Notes: generated by a model not told the origin, from the sequence alone. Positions 8,443 to 17,933 are shown, counted from the stretch's first letter. The stretch: 46,276 bases of DNA from Methylosinus sporium (GCF_003113265.1 NZ_PUIV01000031.1:1-46276), one strand, 5' to 3'. Numbers and translations are program-made.

Positions 8443-9936
8443 TCACATGCGCGCCGGCAGCTTGTCCTCCTCGGCGAGATTGGAGAAGCGCGTCACTTCC
8501 GCCTCGAAGGAGAGCGTCACTGTTCCCGTGGGGCCGTGACGCTGCTTGCCGAGGATCGCCTCGGCGCGCCCATGCACGCGCTCCATCTCGTTCTGCCAGG
8601 CGATATGCTCCTCCGTGCCTTCGCGCGGCTCGCGATTGCGCAGATAATATTCCTCGCGATAGACGAACATCACCACGTCGGCGTCCTGCTCGATCGAGCC
8701 GGATTCGCGCAGGTCCGAGAGCTGCGGCCGCTTGTCGTCGCGGCTCTCGACCTGACGCGACAGCTGCGAGAGCGCGATGACCGGCACGGCCAGCTCCTTG
8801 GCCAGCGCCTTGAGGCCCGTGGTGATCTCGGTCAGCTCCTGCACGCGATTTTCGTTGCGCGACTTGGAGCCGGAGAGCAGTTGCAGATAGTCGACGACGA
8901 GCAGATCGAGCCCGCGCTGGCGCTTCAGGCGCCGCGCCCGCGCGGTGAGCTGGGCGATGGAAATGCCGCCGCTCTGATCGATGAAGAAGGGCACGCTCTG
9001 CATCTCGCGCGCCGCCTCGGCGATGCGGCGGAAATCGTCTTCGTTGATGTCGCCGCGGCGGATCTTGTAGGAGGGCACGCCGGATTGCTCGGCGATGACG
9101 CGCGTCGCCAATTGCTCGGCCGACATTTCCAGCGAGAAGAAGCCGACGATGCCGCCATTCGCAGCCTTGATCGAGCCGTCCGGCTGCTGCTCCGGCACAT
9201 AGGCTTTGGCGATATTGAAGGCGATATTGGTGGCGAGCGCCGTCTTGCCCATGCCGGGACGGCCGGCGACGATGATGAGATCTGACTTTTGCAATCCGCC
9301 CATTTTCTCGTCGAGATCGACGAGCCCGGTCGCGACGCCGGAGAGATGCCCGTCGCGCTGATAGGCGCTGCTCGCCATATCCATGGCGGTGGAGAGCGCG
9401 TCGGCGAAACGCTGAAAGCCGCCATCATAGCGGCCGGTCTCGGCCACCGCATAGAGCTTGCGCTCGGCCTCCTCTATCTGCTGGCGCGGCGCCTGATCGA
9501 CGGCTGCGTCATAGGCGGAGTTGACGATATCCTCGCCGATGACGATCAACTCCCGCCGCACCGCGAGATCATGAATTGTGCGGCCGTAATCCTCGGCGTT
9601 GATAATCGTCGTCGCCTCGCGCGCCAATCGCGCGAGATAGGCCTGCATGGTCACGCCGCCGGGCAGCTCGACATCGCCGAGATGCGTCTTCAGCGTCACC
9701 ACAGTGGCGACGCGGCCGGCGCGAATGATCTGCGACGCGACCTCGAAAATGCGCCTGTGCAGCTCCTCGGAAAAATGCTCGGAGCGCAGAAAATCGGAGA
9801 CGCGATCGAAGGCGTCATTATTGACCAATATGGCGCCGAGCAGCGCCTGCTCGGCTTCGATATTATGCGGCGGCGTTCGATAGGCGGGCTGGTCGAGCAT
9901 CTCTCTCTCGGAAGCGGGACGGAGCGGGGTCGTCAC
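8443..9936 (-). CDS. dnaB: replicative DNA helicase DnaB
   Basis: The ring helicase that unwinds the fork ahead of the replisome, about 497 residues. The N-terminal primase-interacting domain begins PPHNIEAEQALLGAIL. The RecA-like C-terminal ATPase has Walker A GRPGMGKTAL, the Walker B region LLVVDYLQLL, ALSQLSRQVE and the arginine-finger region SGSIEQDADVVMFVYREEYY. The start is uncertain: GTG at 9936 (reading MTTPLRPASE..) matches familiar alphaproteobacterial N-termini, while ATG at 9900 is the alternative. Neither has a strong ribosome site. It follows rplI on the same strand but is separated by a terminator and about 360 bp, so it has its own promoter, and a perfect palindrome sits in its leader. 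Confidence 0.95.
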   Translation of the reverse strand: MTTPLRPASEREMLDQPAYRTPPHNIEAEQALLGAILVNNDAFDRVSDFLRSEHFSEELHRRIFEVASQIIRAGRVATVVTLKTHLGDVELPGGVTMQAYLARLAREATTIINAEDYGRTIHDLAVRRELIVIGEDIVNSAYDAAVDQAPRQQIEEAERKLYAVAETGRYDGGFQRFADALSTAMDMASSAYQRDGHLSGVATGLVDLDEKMGGLQKSDLIIVAGRPGMGKTALATNIAFNIAKAYVPEQQPDGSIKAANGGIVGFFSLEMSAEQLATRVIAEQSGVPSYKIRRGDINEDDFRRIAEAAREMQSVPFFIDQSGGISIAQLTARARRLKRQRGLDLLVVDYLQLLSGSKSRNENRVQELTEITTGLKALAKELAVPVIALSQLSRQVESRDDKRPQLSDLRESGSIEQDADVVMFVYREEYYLRNREPREGTEEHIAWQNEMERVHGRAEAILGKQRHGPTGTVTLSFEAEVTRFSNLAEEDKLPARM

Positions 9937-9961
9937 GGCGCCGAGAACATCGCCAAAGGCG

Positions 9962-9995
9962 GGCGCTCGGCTCCCTCGCGAGGGAGCCGAGCGCC
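9962..9995. repeat. perfect 34-bp palindrome upstream of dnaB
   Basis: The 17-nt arm at 9962-9978 (GGCGCTCGGCTCCCTCG) is followed immediately by its exact reverse complement at 9979-9995. It starts 26 bp upstream of the likely dnaB start, inside the leader, with no T-tract. It could be a transcript hairpin controlling dnaB or a protein-binding site; its role is unknown. Confidence 0.8.
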
Positions 9996-10297
9996 ATAGG
10001 CGGCCGGGATGCGGTCGCTCCCCCAATCATGGGGACGTCCAGCCCGGCCTTTCGCCTGATTGCCTCTGATGGATGTCTTCGATGCTCGTGAACGCGTAGC
10101 GACAGGCACTCGAGAACGGTGGCGACATTGCCCGAAGGTGAGAGCGGCGCCAATGCCGAAGATCGACACAAAGATCGGCAAATGCCCACGCGGCGATCTT
10201 GTGAGTCATTTCCACATACCACAGCACAGCTTACGGTCTATCTGCGTGAAATCCTTTGAGTGTGACAATTTCGCCACGGCGAATCGGCGGCGCATGA

Positions 10298-10331
10298 AAA
10301 AAGCCGGAGACGCAGGGGTCTCCGGCTTTTT
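10298..10331 (-). terminator. rplI intrinsic terminator
   Basis: A perfect 14-bp stem AAAAAGCCGGAGAC / GTCTCCGGCTTTTT with a 6-nt loop, about 29 nt past the rplI stop. The T-run falls in the right position for minus-strand transcription, and the A/T symmetry could also let it work in the other direction. Confidence 0.9.
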
Positions 10332-10359
10332 GTAAAAAAACGAATCGCTTCGTGCGTGA

Positions 10360-10926
10360 TCAGAGCTCGACGTCGCCGGCCTCGGCCAGAGCGGCGCCGA
10401 CCTCGAGGCCGAGATCGTCGAGCGTCGTCTCCTCGCGGGCGGCGGCCGCCTCGCCGCGCGCCTGACGCTCGGCCTCTTCGGCGGAGCGGGCGACATTGAC
10501 GATGATCTTCACCTCGATCTCGGGATGCAGATGCACTGGCACATTATGCAGGCCGAGCGCCTTGATCGGATGCTGGAGATCGATCTGGCTGCGGTTCAGC
10601 GAGAAGCCGCCCGCGGTCGCCGCCTCGGCAATGTCGCGGGGCGCGACCGAGCCATAGAGATGGCCGCTCTCGCCGGCCTGACGGATGATGACGAAGGCCT
10701 GTCCCTCGAGCTTCTCGGCGACGGCCTCGGCCTCCTTGCGGGCGGTGAGATTGTGGGCCTCGATATGGGCGCGCTGCGTCTCGAAATGCTTCTTGTTGCC
10801 TTCGGTGGCGCGCAGCGCCTTGCCGCGCGGCAGCAGGAAGTTGCGCGCATAGCCGTCGCGCACGCGAACGGTGTCGCCCATCTGGCCGAGCTTGGCCACG
10901 CGCTGCAGCAGAATGACATCGACCAT
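10360..10926 (-). CDS. rplI: 50S ribosomal protein L9
   Basis: 188 residues. The start ATG gives [18 protein letters not shown] and has a strong GAGGAGAA site; the upstream extension to 11022 is not coding. The N-terminal RNA-binding domain holds the L9 signature [21 protein letters not shown]. It is followed by the long connecting helix ([15 protein letters not shown]..) and the C-terminal domain with [17 protein letters not shown]. An acidic Ala-rich C-terminal tail of about 40 residues extends beyond the E. coli length, as is common in alphaproteobacteria. It is the last gene of a two-gene minus-strand unit with the DUF2232 membrane protein. Confidence 0.97.
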   Translation of the reverse strand: MVDVILLQRVAKLGQMGDTVRVRDGYARNFLLPRGKALRATEGNKKHFETQRAHIEAHNLTARKEAEAVAEKLEGQAFVIIRQAGESGHLYGSVAPRDIAEAATAGGFSLNRSQIDLQHPIKALGLHNVPVHLHPEIEVKIIVNVARSAEEAERQARGEAAAAREETTLDDLGLEVGAALAEAGDVEL

Positions 10927-10966
10927 GGGTTCTTCTCCTCGTGTCTCTCGAATTGTGTCGCGGCGC

Positions 10967-11977
10967 TCAGCCGCGCCGCGCCTGCGCCGCCTGCTTGCGG
11001 CTGCGGAACGAAAACACCGCATCGGCGACGCCGATCACAGTGAACAGGACGATCGGCCAGGCGAACAGGCCGATGACGATATAGACGATGGTGAGCGTGA
11101 CGCCGCCGACGCGCGTGCCGCGCAGCAGAGCGTGAATCACGGCGAGGCCCTGCAACGCCAGAGCGAGGCCGAGCGTCTCGGCGAAGACGAGGCCGATCGC
11201 GCCGGGAAGATTGCCGGCGAAGGCCACGGCGCTGGCGATGAGAAACAGCCCGGCGACCGTGCGCGGCAGCACGAATTCCCGCGCAATGTCGGGCCAGGGG
11301 CGCGTCGTCGCTTCGGAGGCGCGGGCGAGCAGGCCGGCGCCCCAGAGATTGAGCACATGGCTCAGCAAGGTGAGTGCGGCGAGAGTCGCGGGAAAGGCGA
11401 AGACGACGAGCGCCGAAAGCTGGCTCGGATCGAACTTGTCGCCGAGTTCCTGCGTGCGGATGAGGTCCTCGATCGCGATAAAGGCGCGCGCCTGCAGCGG
11501 ATTGAGCGCCTCGTCGAGGCCGCCGGAGCGAATCGCGGCTATGGCGACCGCTATCGATACTGCGGCCGCGACCACGCCGCCGGCGGCGAGGACTGCCCAG
11601 GCCGGCGCGTGAGCGCTCGCCAATTCGCGCCCGCGCCAGACCGCTCCGGACGCGACATAGGCGGCGGCGAGCGCCGGAAGGGCGACCAGGATAGCGTAGA
11701 CGACGCCGAAGACCGGGCTCGGCCAGATCGACAAAAGACCGGTCGCGATGAGGGCCGAGGTCGCGCCATGGCGCAGGCCGAAGCCGAGCGCGACGATCAA
11801 AATCGGCAGCGGCGCGAGAAAAGCGAAGAGAACCGCCGTCGAAGTGCCCTTGGTGATGACCGCGAACACGGCCGCGCCGGCGAGGCCTCCGCCGATGGAG
11901 GCGAAGATCTGCGACAGCGAAAAATCGCCATTGTCGGGAACGGGCAGTTTCTTGCGTTCGGGCAGAAGTTGGGGCAT
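10967..11977 (-). CDS. DUF2232 polytopic membrane protein
   Basis: About 336 residues. The ATG giving [16 protein letters not shown] was chosen over the longer frame because coding character begins there. It has roughly eight hydrophobic segments, starting [20 protein letters not shown], with a loop [22 protein letters not shown] in the middle. DUF2232/YybS-like proteins usually lie between rpsR and rplI in alphaproteobacteria and may be transporters; function is unproven. Here rplI follows by about 40 bp, as expected, but rpsF and rpsR are not upstream. Instead there are about 200 bp of non-coding DNA and then an unrelated ABC permease gene. Confidence 0.85.
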   Translation of the reverse strand: MPQLLPERKKLPVPDNGDFSLSQIFASIGGGLAGAAVFAVITKGTSTAVLFAFLAPLPILIVALGFGLRHGATSALIATGLLSIWPSPVFGVVYAILVALPALAAAYVASGAVWRGRELASAHAPAWAVLAAGGVVAAAVSIAVAIAAIRSGGLDEALNPLQARAFIAIEDLIRTQELGDKFDPSQLSALVVFAFPATLAALTLLSHVLNLWGAGLLARASEATTRPWPDIAREFVLPRTVAGLFLIASAVAFAGNLPGAIGLVFAETLGLALALQGLAVIHALLRGTRVGGVTLTIVYIVIGLFAWPIVLFTVIGVADAVFSFRSRKQAAQARRG

Positions 11978-12176
11978 GGGCTCTACGCTTGTTCGAGGGC
12001 GAGCGCGATCATCTCGCGTCCAGCCCCCTGAACGCCGGCGAAGCCCGCCTTTTAAGGCGAGCGATCTCTCCCGGCAAGGGTCGGCGCGCGAAAAAGCCGC
12101 TTCCAAGCGACGAAAACATCGCCATTTTGGCGTTTTCGCCGCCTCGGCGCGAGATTCTATACGACGAGAAAGCGCT

Positions 12177-14735
12177 TTATTGACGGCGCAGCGCCGGGCC
12201 GGGCTTTTCTCCGAGCACGCGCCAGCTCCCCGCGAGGCCGAGGCCGATGGCGAAGGCGAGCCCGCCGAGCGCGGTCAGCGCCACCGGCCAGGGACGAAAG
12301 ACGAAGTCCATTTTCATCAGCGCTTCCAATATGAAGCCCGCCGCGCCGGCGCCTGCGATCACAGAGAAGAGTCCGGCGACGAGGCCGAGCAGCGCGAACT
12401 CCATTGCGAAAGCGCTCGTCAGCCAGACGCGCGTCGCGCCGAGCGTCTTCAATATAATGGCGTCGCGCTGGCGCCCGCGCTGGCTCGCCGCCACGGCGCT
12501 GCCGAGCGCCAGCGCCGCCGTGACGATGGTGAGGCCGGCGGCCGCCCGCGCGGCGAAGGTGAGTTGATTGGCGATCTTCTGCACCGCTTCGAGCGCATCC
12601 TTCACGCGCAGCGCGGCGATCTGCGGAAAGCGTGCGGCGACCTCGCGGATCAGCCGCTTGTCGCGAGCGGGATCATCGCGATCGGCGAAAGCGACGGTGA
12701 AAATCTCCGAGAAGGGCGCGTCGGCGAAAGCGTCCGGCGAAAACACCATCATAAAATTGATGCCATAGCTGCGCCAGTCGAGGCGGCGCAGATTGGCGAT
12801 GCGGGCGGCGACGTCGCGGCCGAGCACATTGACGACGATCTCGTCGCCGACGACGAGGCCGAGACCTTCGGCGACGCGCGTCTCCAGCGAGACGAGGGGA
12901 GGCCCGTCATGCCCCGCCGCCCACCATTGGCCGGCGGCGATTTCGGAGCCCTTCGGCGGCGTCGCCGAGAAGGTCACGCCACGGTCGCCGTCGAGCGCCC
13001 AGGCGATATCGTCCGGCGGCTTCAAATGCTCGGCGCGGACGCCTTTCACCGCGACGATGCGGCCGCGCATCATCGGCACATGCTCGACCTTGGCGTCCGT
13101 CGCAAAGGCGGAGAGGAAGGAGGCGAATTCGCCGGCCTGCTCCTTGGCGACATCGACGAAATAAAAGCTCGGCGTGTCGTTCTTGCGGACCTGGTGCAAT
13201 TCGGCGTGGATCGAGCCCTCGATCAGCGCCAGCGCGACCAGCAGCGTCTCAGTGACGCCGATCGAGACGATGAGAGTCGCCGCGAGGCTCTTCGGCCGGC
13301 GAATATTGCCGATCGCATGGCGCAGCCGCGCATTGGGAACATTGGAGACGCGCTGCGCTATACGCACGACCAGCGTGGCGACGCCGCGCAGCAGAGCGAA
13401 GGCTGCCGCCGTGGCGGCGATATAGGCGCCGGCCAGCCTCTTGTCGGCGGCCGAACCCAGGACGAGAGCGACGAGAAGCGCGGCGGCGGCGAGCGCCGCG
13501 AGCATAAAGATGCGGGGAGGGGCCTTCTCCTCCGCCTCGTCGCGCAACAGGCGGGCGACTGGCGTCCCATAGGCGCGGCCCAATGGCGGCAGCGCGAAGA
13601 TCAAAGCCACCAGCAGCCCATAGGCCGCGCCGACCGCGAGCGAGCGCATGTCGACAGAAGGGGAAAATGGCAGAGGCACGGAGGCGGAAAGGGCGAAATC
13701 GGCGAGATAGGGGAAGGTCGCGCCGAGCGCGAGGCCGCCGATGACGGCGAGGCCGGCGACCAGCAGCACCTCGACCAGCGCCATGGCGAAGACGCGCGAA
13801 GCCGGCGCGCCGAGCGCCTTCAAAATCGCGAAAGCGTCGCGCTTGCGGGCGACGAATCCGGAAACGGCGTTGGCGACGCCCGCGCCGCCCGCGACCAGCG
13901 CCGTCAGCGCGACCAAGGTCAGAAGCTGTGTGAAGCGCTCCTGATTGCGCGAGAATTGCGGGGAGACGGCGTCGCGCTTGCGCAAATCCCAGCCGGCCTG
14001 CGGAAAGGCCGCGGTCAGCGCCGTCGCGAAACGCTCGACCTCGGCGTCGCTCGCGACCGCGCCGCTTCCGCGCAGCGCGATTCGGGTCAGCCAGCGCACG
14101 ACCGCGCCCGGCTGCAAGAGCCCGGTCGCTTTCAGCGCCTCCTCGCTCATCACGACGCGGGCGCCGAAGCCGAAACCGCCGGCGAGCTTGTCGGGCTCGC
14201 TCGTCAGTTCGGCTGTCAAACGGAAGGAGCCGCCGCCGATCTTCACCCGATCGCCGACCGCGAGATCGAGCCGGGCGATCAGCGTCGAATCGGCGACGAG
14301 GCCGTAGATTCCGTCGCGCTGGCCGAGCGCCTCGGCGAGCGGCTGCGGGGGCGTCAGCTCGACGGCGCCGGCGTTGGGGTAGGCGGAGTCGACGGCTTTT
14401 ATCTCGACGAGCGTCGCCTCGCCGGTCGCCGAACGGGCCATGGCGCGCATCAGCGCGATTTCGCAGACGCGGCCATTGCGCTCGAAAAATTCGCGCTCCT
14501 GCGGCGATAGGTGCCGCATCGTGGTGGCGACGGAGACATCGCCGCCCAAAATCGTGCGGCCCTCGCGGGCGAGGCCTTCCGAGAGCGATTGCGACACCGC
14601 GCCGACGCCGGAAATGGCGGCGACGCCGATGACGATGCACGCGATGAAGACCGAAAAACCGCGCAGATCGCCGGTCAGATCGCGCAGAGCGAAACGCAGC
14701 GCCAGCGGCAGGCGCGAGGCGAGGCCGCGCCTCAT
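12177..14735 (-). CDS. FtsX-like ABC transporter permease, YbbP type
   Basis: 852 residues, close to the length of E. coli YbbP. The N-terminal membrane anchor LRGFSVFIACIVIGVAAISGVGAVSQSL precedes a large periplasmic domain. FtsX-type blocks of membrane helices follow near residues 255-400 (LTLVALTALVAGGAGVANAV..) and again at the C-terminus (AGLTIVTAALALGSAVAAS..). It pairs with the ATPase upstream, with a 4-bp ATGA overlap that indicates translational coupling. The ybbA-ybbP pair divergent from tesA is a classic proteobacterial arrangement. The complex is thought to act on envelope lipids or lipoproteins, but its substrate is not established. Confidence 0.9.
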   Translation of the reverse strand: MRRGLASRLPLALRFALRDLTGDLRGFSVFIACIVIGVAAISGVGAVSQSLSEGLAREGRTILGGDVSVATTMRHLSPQEREFFERNGRVCEIALMRAMARSATGEATLVEIKAVDSAYPNAGAVELTPPQPLAEALGQRDGIYGLVADSTLIARLDLAVGDRVKIGGGSFRLTAELTSEPDKLAGGFGFGARVVMSEEALKATGLLQPGAVVRWLTRIALRGSGAVASDAEVERFATALTAAFPQAGWDLRKRDAVSPQFSRNQERFTQLLTLVALTALVAGGAGVANAVSGFVARKRDAFAILKALGAPASRVFAMALVEVLLVAGLAVIGGLALGATFPYLADFALSASVPLPFSPSVDMRSLAVGAAYGLLVALIFALPPLGRAYGTPVARLLRDEAEEKAPPRIFMLAALAAAALLVALVLGSAADKRLAGAYIAATAAAFALLRGVATLVVRIAQRVSNVPNARLRHAIGNIRRPKSLAATLIVSIGVTETLLVALALIEGSIHAELHQVRKNDTPSFYFVDVAKEQAGEFASFLSAFATDAKVEHVPMMRGRIVAVKGVRAEHLKPPDDIAWALDGDRGVTFSATPPKGSEIAAGQWWAAGHDGPPLVSLETRVAEGLGLVVGDEIVVNVLGRDVAARIANLRRLDWRSYGINFMMVFSPDAFADAPFSEIFTVAFADRDDPARDKRLIREVAARFPQIAALRVKDALEAVQKIANQLTFAARAAAGLTIVTAALALGSAVAASQRGRQRDAIILKTLGATRVWLTSAFAMEFALLGLVAGLFSVIAGAGAAGFILEALMKMDFVFRPWPVALTALGGLAFAIGLGLAGSWRVLGEKPGPALRRQ

Positions 14736-15421
14736 GACGCTTTCGCCTCCTCGCCCTCTATGCGGCCGGAGCGCAGCCTAATGGCGCGGTCGCAGCGGGC
14801 GGCGAGCGAGGGGTCGTGCGTCACCAGCACCAGGGTCGCCGAGCGCCGCGCCTTTTGCGCGAAGATGAGATCGACGATGGACGCGCCGGTCTCCGAATCG
14901 AGATTGCCGGTCGGCTCGTCGGCGACCAGAATGACCGGATCGGGCGCGAGCGCGCGGGCGAGGGCGACGCGCTGCTGCTCGCCGCCGGACATTTGCGCCG
15001 GATAATGCGAGAGGCGATGGGCGAGGCCGACGGCCTCCAGCTCCTGGCTGGCGCGCGCAAAAGCGTCGGCGCGGCCGGCGAGCTCCAGCGGAACGGCGAC
15101 ATTCTCCAGCGCCGTCATCGTGGCGATGAGCTGGAAAGACTGGAAGACGACGCCTATCTTACCTCCGCGGAACCGCGCCAGCGCGTTTTCGTCGAGGCGG
15201 GCGAGATCGCTGCCGTCGACGAGCACCTTGCCGGAATCGGGCCGCTCGAGGCCGGCGAGCGTCATCAGCAATGTGGATTTCCCGGAACCCGATGGTCCGA
15301 CGAGGCCGACGGCCTCGCCGCGGGCGACCGTGAGGCTTATGTTCTTGAGCACATGGACGCGCGCCGCGCCCGATCCGAGGGTGAGATCGACGTCCTCGAG
15401 CTGGATGACCGGCCGCTGCAC
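14732..15421 (-). CDS. ABC transporter ATP-binding protein, YbbA type
   Basis: 229 residues, a MacB/LolD-class ATPase. Walker A is VGPSGSGKST (42-50), with a Q-loop at VFQSFQL, signature SGGEQQRVALARAL, and Walker B ILVADEPTGNLD with the catalytic glutamate, then the H-loop VLVTHD. It starts with GTG (MQRPVIQLEDVDL). It should energise the adjacent FtsX-like permease, with which it overlaps by 4 bp. Only 18 bp separate its start from the divergent tesA start, so the two promoters must overlap coding sequence or one another. Confidence 0.92.
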   Translation of the reverse strand: MQRPVIQLEDVDLTLGSGAARVHVLKNISLTVARGEAVGLVGPSGSGKSTLLMTLAGLERPDSGKVLVDGSDLARLDENALARFRGGKIGVVFQSFQLIATMTALENVAVPLELAGRADAFARASQELEAVGLAHRLSHYPAQMSGGEQQRVALARALAPDPVILVADEPTGNLDSETGASIVDLIFAQKARRSATLVLVTHDPSLAARCDRAIRLRSGRIEGEEAKAS

Positions 15422-15439
15422 TTTGGGGAGGTCCTACAA

Positions 15440-16234
15440 ATGGTATGCCGCTGCGCCGCCCGCCGGTCCGCCTCTCGCGTTCCGGCCCAGACGACCGCCC
15501 CGACATATGCGAAGGCGCCCCTGGTTTCCAGTCTCCGGCCGCGCTTTCGGCCGCGGGGACCGGCGGCGCTCCTGTGCGTCGCCATGCTTTTGGCGCTTTT
15601 AATGGCCTTCGCGCGCCCGGCGGCGGCCGAGCCCTTGCGCGTCATCGCATTCGGCGACAGCCTCAGCGCCGGCTTCCAATTGCCGGCCGACGCCGCTTTT
15701 CCCGCGCAGCTCGAGGCGCGGCTGAAGAAGGACGGCTATGACGTCCGCGTCATCAACGCCAGCGTCTCGGGCGACACCACCCGTGGCGGGCTCGCGCGCC
15801 TCTCCTATGCGCTGCGCGACGGCGGCGATCTGCTGATTTTGGAGCTCGGCGCCAATGACATGCTGCTCGGCTTCGATCCGGCGACGACGCGCGACAATCT
15901 CGAGAAGATCGTCACGCAGGCGCAGGCGAAAGGGCTCGACGTGGTGCTCGCCGGAATGCTGGCCAGCGCCAATTTCGGCGAGGAGCGGCAAAAGGCGTTC
16001 GACGCCATTTTCCCCGATCTTTCGGCGCGGCGCGGACTGCCGCTCTATCCGTTTTTCCTCGCTGGCGTGATCGGCGAGACCGGGACGACGCTCGTCGACG
16101 GGCTTCATCCGAGCCGGGCGGGCGTCGCCAAAATCGTCGCCGGAGTCGCCCCGCTGGTGGAAAAGAGCCTCGATTCGCTGCAATCGAAGCGGCGCGACGC
16201 CCGGGACGGCGTCGCCATCCGTCCCTCGCCCTGA
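15440..16234 (+). CDS. tesA: GDSL arylesterase / acyl-CoA thioesterase I
   Basis: About 264 residues from an ATG with a GGGGAGG site; the frame is open far upstream only as antisense to the ATPase gene. A long N-terminal basic stretch precedes a membrane signal (LLCVAMLLALLMAFARPAAA). The SGNH hydrolase core follows: block I FGDSLSAGF with the nucleophile Ser, block II Gly in NASVSGDTTRGG, block III GANDML, and block V DGLHPS with the catalytic Asp and His. TesA hydrolyses fatty acyl thioesters and esters in the periplasm and may recycle lysophospholipids. It is divergent from ybbAP, the usual context. Confidence 0.92.
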   Translation: MVCRCAARRSASRVPAQTTAPTYAKAPLVSSLRPRFRPRGPAALLCVAMLLALLMAFARPAAAEPLRVIAFGDSLSAGFQLPADAAFPAQLEARLKKDGYDVRVINASVSGDTTRGGLARLSYALRDGGDLLILELGANDMLLGFDPATTRDNLEKIVTQAQAKGLDVVLAGMLASANFGEERQKAFDAIFPDLSARRGLPLYPFFLAGVIGETGTTLVDGLHPSRAGVAKIVAGVAPLVEKSLDSLQSKRRDARDGVAIRPSP

Positions 16235-16393
16235 CTCGAGGGAGCGCGCCCGAAGCTCACCGACGCCGAAATCCTACCGGAAGCGTCGGAGAATTCGTTC
16301 ATCCAACTTGTTTTTGCGCGTCCGGCGTCCTAGGTTCCGGGGAGTTTCGGCCGGCCTCGCCGGTCCACGAAAGACGAGTGGGAGGTTCGCGCC

Positions 16394-16642
16394 ATGGGCG
16401 GTCTGTCGATCTGGCACTGGATTATCGTCGGCGGCGTGGCCTTCATCCTGTTCGGCGGGCGTTTCAAAATCTCCGATGTGATGGGCGACGTCGCCAAAGG
16501 CATAAAGGCCTTCAAGAAGGGCCTCGCCGAGGACGAGACCGAGGCGAAGACCGAGGAGCCGACGAAATCGCTGGAGCATTCGCCGCTCACGAGCCCGTCC
16601 ACGCTTCACGCCGACAAGCCGGCCGAAGCGAAAAAGGCCTGA
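16394..16642 (+). CDS. tatA: Sec-independent translocase subunit TatA
   Basis: 82 residues. A single N-terminal membrane helix ([16 protein letters not shown]) is followed by the Phe-Gly-type hinge and an amphipathic helix ([18 protein letters not shown]), then an acidic unstructured tail. This is the pore-forming Tat component, which oligomerises to let folded twin-arginine proteins cross the inner membrane. It is the first gene of tatABC; the upstream scpA/scpB genes common in relatives are absent, and tesA lies there instead. Confidence 0.95.
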   Translation: MGGLSIWHWIIVGGVAFILFGGRFKISDVMGDVAKGIKAFKKGLAEDETEAKTEEPTKSLEHSPLTSPSTLHADKPAEAKKA

Positions 16643-16688
16643 CGTCACCCTTTTTCACGCCTGCCGCCGGCAGGCTCTCGAGAAGACC

Positions 16689-17129
16689 ATGTTCGATCTC
16701 GATCCCGGAAAGCTGATCGTCATCGGCATCGTCGCGCTCGTCGCGATTCCGACCAAGGATCTGCCGCGCGTATTGCGCCAGATCGGACAAGTGACCGGCC
16801 GAATGCGGCGCATGGCGGCCGAGTTCCAAGGCCAGTTCATGGACGCGATGCGCGAGGCGGAGATTGCCGATCTCCACAAGAATTTGAAGAGCGAGGTCGA
16901 TTCGGCCTTCGCCGGCGTCGGCAAGGACGTCGCTTTCGATCCGCTCAAGGAAGCGCGTGAGCAGATCGTCGGCGCGATCGAAGGCCCGCCGGCCCCGTTG
17001 TCCGACGATGAGGCCAAAGCCGAGGAGCCTGCGCCGGCGCTCGAAGCGCCGGCTGCGCACGAGACCCGGCAGCCGAGCGAGTCTGCGCCGTCGAGCGAGG
17101 TTTCGCCGCCCGAGAGCCTGCCGAAATGA
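16689..17129 (+). CDS. tatB: Sec-independent translocase subunit TatB
   Basis: 146 residues with a start giving MFDLDPGKLIVIGIVALVAI, a short N-out membrane helix. It continues with the P-x-K-D-L-P motif and a long amphipathic helix (LRQIGQVTGRMRRMAAEFQGQF) typical of TatB, then a Pro/Ala/Glu-rich tail. With TatC it forms the receptor for twin-arginine signal peptides. It begins 46 bp after tatA and overlaps tatC by 4 bp. Confidence 0.95.
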   Translation: MFDLDPGKLIVIGIVALVAIPTKDLPRVLRQIGQVTGRMRRMAAEFQGQFMDAMREAEIADLHKNLKSEVDSAFAGVGKDVAFDPLKEAREQIVGAIEGPPAPLSDDEAKAEEPAPALEAPAAHETRQPSESAPSSEVSPPESLPK

Positions 17130-17908
17130 GCGACGCCGACATAGACGCGACCAAGGCGCCGTTGATCGAGCATTTGATGGAGCTGCGCGAGCGGCTCATT
17201 CGCGCGCTGCTGGCTTTTCTCGGCGCCTTCATCCTCTCCTTCTTCTTCGCCAAGGATATCTATAATCTCCTGGTCGTTCCCTATACGATGGCGGCGGGGC
17301 CGGAGGCCAAGCTCATCTACACGGCGCCGCAGGAATATTTCTTCACGCAGATCAAAGTGGCGATGTTCGCCGCGGCCTTCATTTCCTGCCCGATCGTCAT
17401 CGGCCAGCTCTACGCCTTCGTCGCGCCCGGCCTCTATCGCCACGAGCGGCAGGCGTTTCGTCCCTATCTCGTCGCGACGCCGGTGTTTTTCGCGCTGGGC
17501 GCGATCGTCGTCTATTTCCTCGTCATGCCCAATCTGCTGCATTTCTTCATTTCCATGCAGCAGGCCAATGAGCCGGGAAAGGCGCAGATCGAGCTGTTGC
17601 CACGCGTGTCGGAATATCTCTCGCTCATCATGACGCTGGTGCTCGCCTTCGGCGTCGTCTTCCAGCTGCCGGTGGCGCTGACGCTGCTCGGTCAGATCGG
17701 AATCGTCTCGTCGAAGTTTCTGGCCGAGAAGCGCCGTTATGCGATCGTCCTCGTCTTCATCGTGGCGGCGGTGCTGACGCCGCCCGACGTGTTCAGCCAA
17801 CTGGCGCTCGCCATACCGGGCCTGCTGCTCTACGAGGCGTCGATCATTTCCGTGCGCTGGATCGAGAAGAAGCGGGCGGCGGCCGAGGAACAGCAAGCCG
17901 CGGGTTGA
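17126..17908 (+). CDS. tatC: Sec-independent translocase subunit TatC
   Basis: 260 residues and about six membrane helices. The N-terminus carries the family hallmark LIEHLMELRERLIRAL, followed by LIYTAPQEYFFTQIKVAMFAAAFISCPIV and, near the end, PPDVFSQLALAIPGLLLYEASI. TatC binds the twin-arginine motif of substrates. The start ATG overlaps the tatB stop (ATGA), indicating translational coupling. REP-like repeats follow within about 25 bp of the stop, so transcripts may end or be trimmed there before serS. Confidence 0.96.
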   Translation: MSDADIDATKAPLIEHLMELRERLIRALLAFLGAFILSFFFAKDIYNLLVVPYTMAAGPEAKLIYTAPQEYFFTQIKVAMFAAAFISCPIVIGQLYAFVAPGLYRHERQAFRPYLVATPVFFALGAIVVYFLVMPNLLHFFISMQQANEPGKAQIELLPRVSEYLSLIMTLVLAFGVVFQLPVALTLLGQIGIVSSKFLAEKRRYAIVLVFIVAAVLTPPDVFSQLALAIPGLLLYEASIISVRWIEKKRAAAEEQQAAG

Positions 17909-17933
17909 CCCTTCGTTCCGCTCGAGGGACAAG

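Noticed and set aside
10027-10227. Small minus-strand frames between rplI and dnaB
   Set aside because: No ribosome site, Arg/Ser-rich composition, and overlap with another equally long frame; nothing supports coding.
11748-14510. 920-codon plus-strand open frame
   Set aside because: Antisense to the FtsX-like permease gene, whose membrane pattern is unambiguous.
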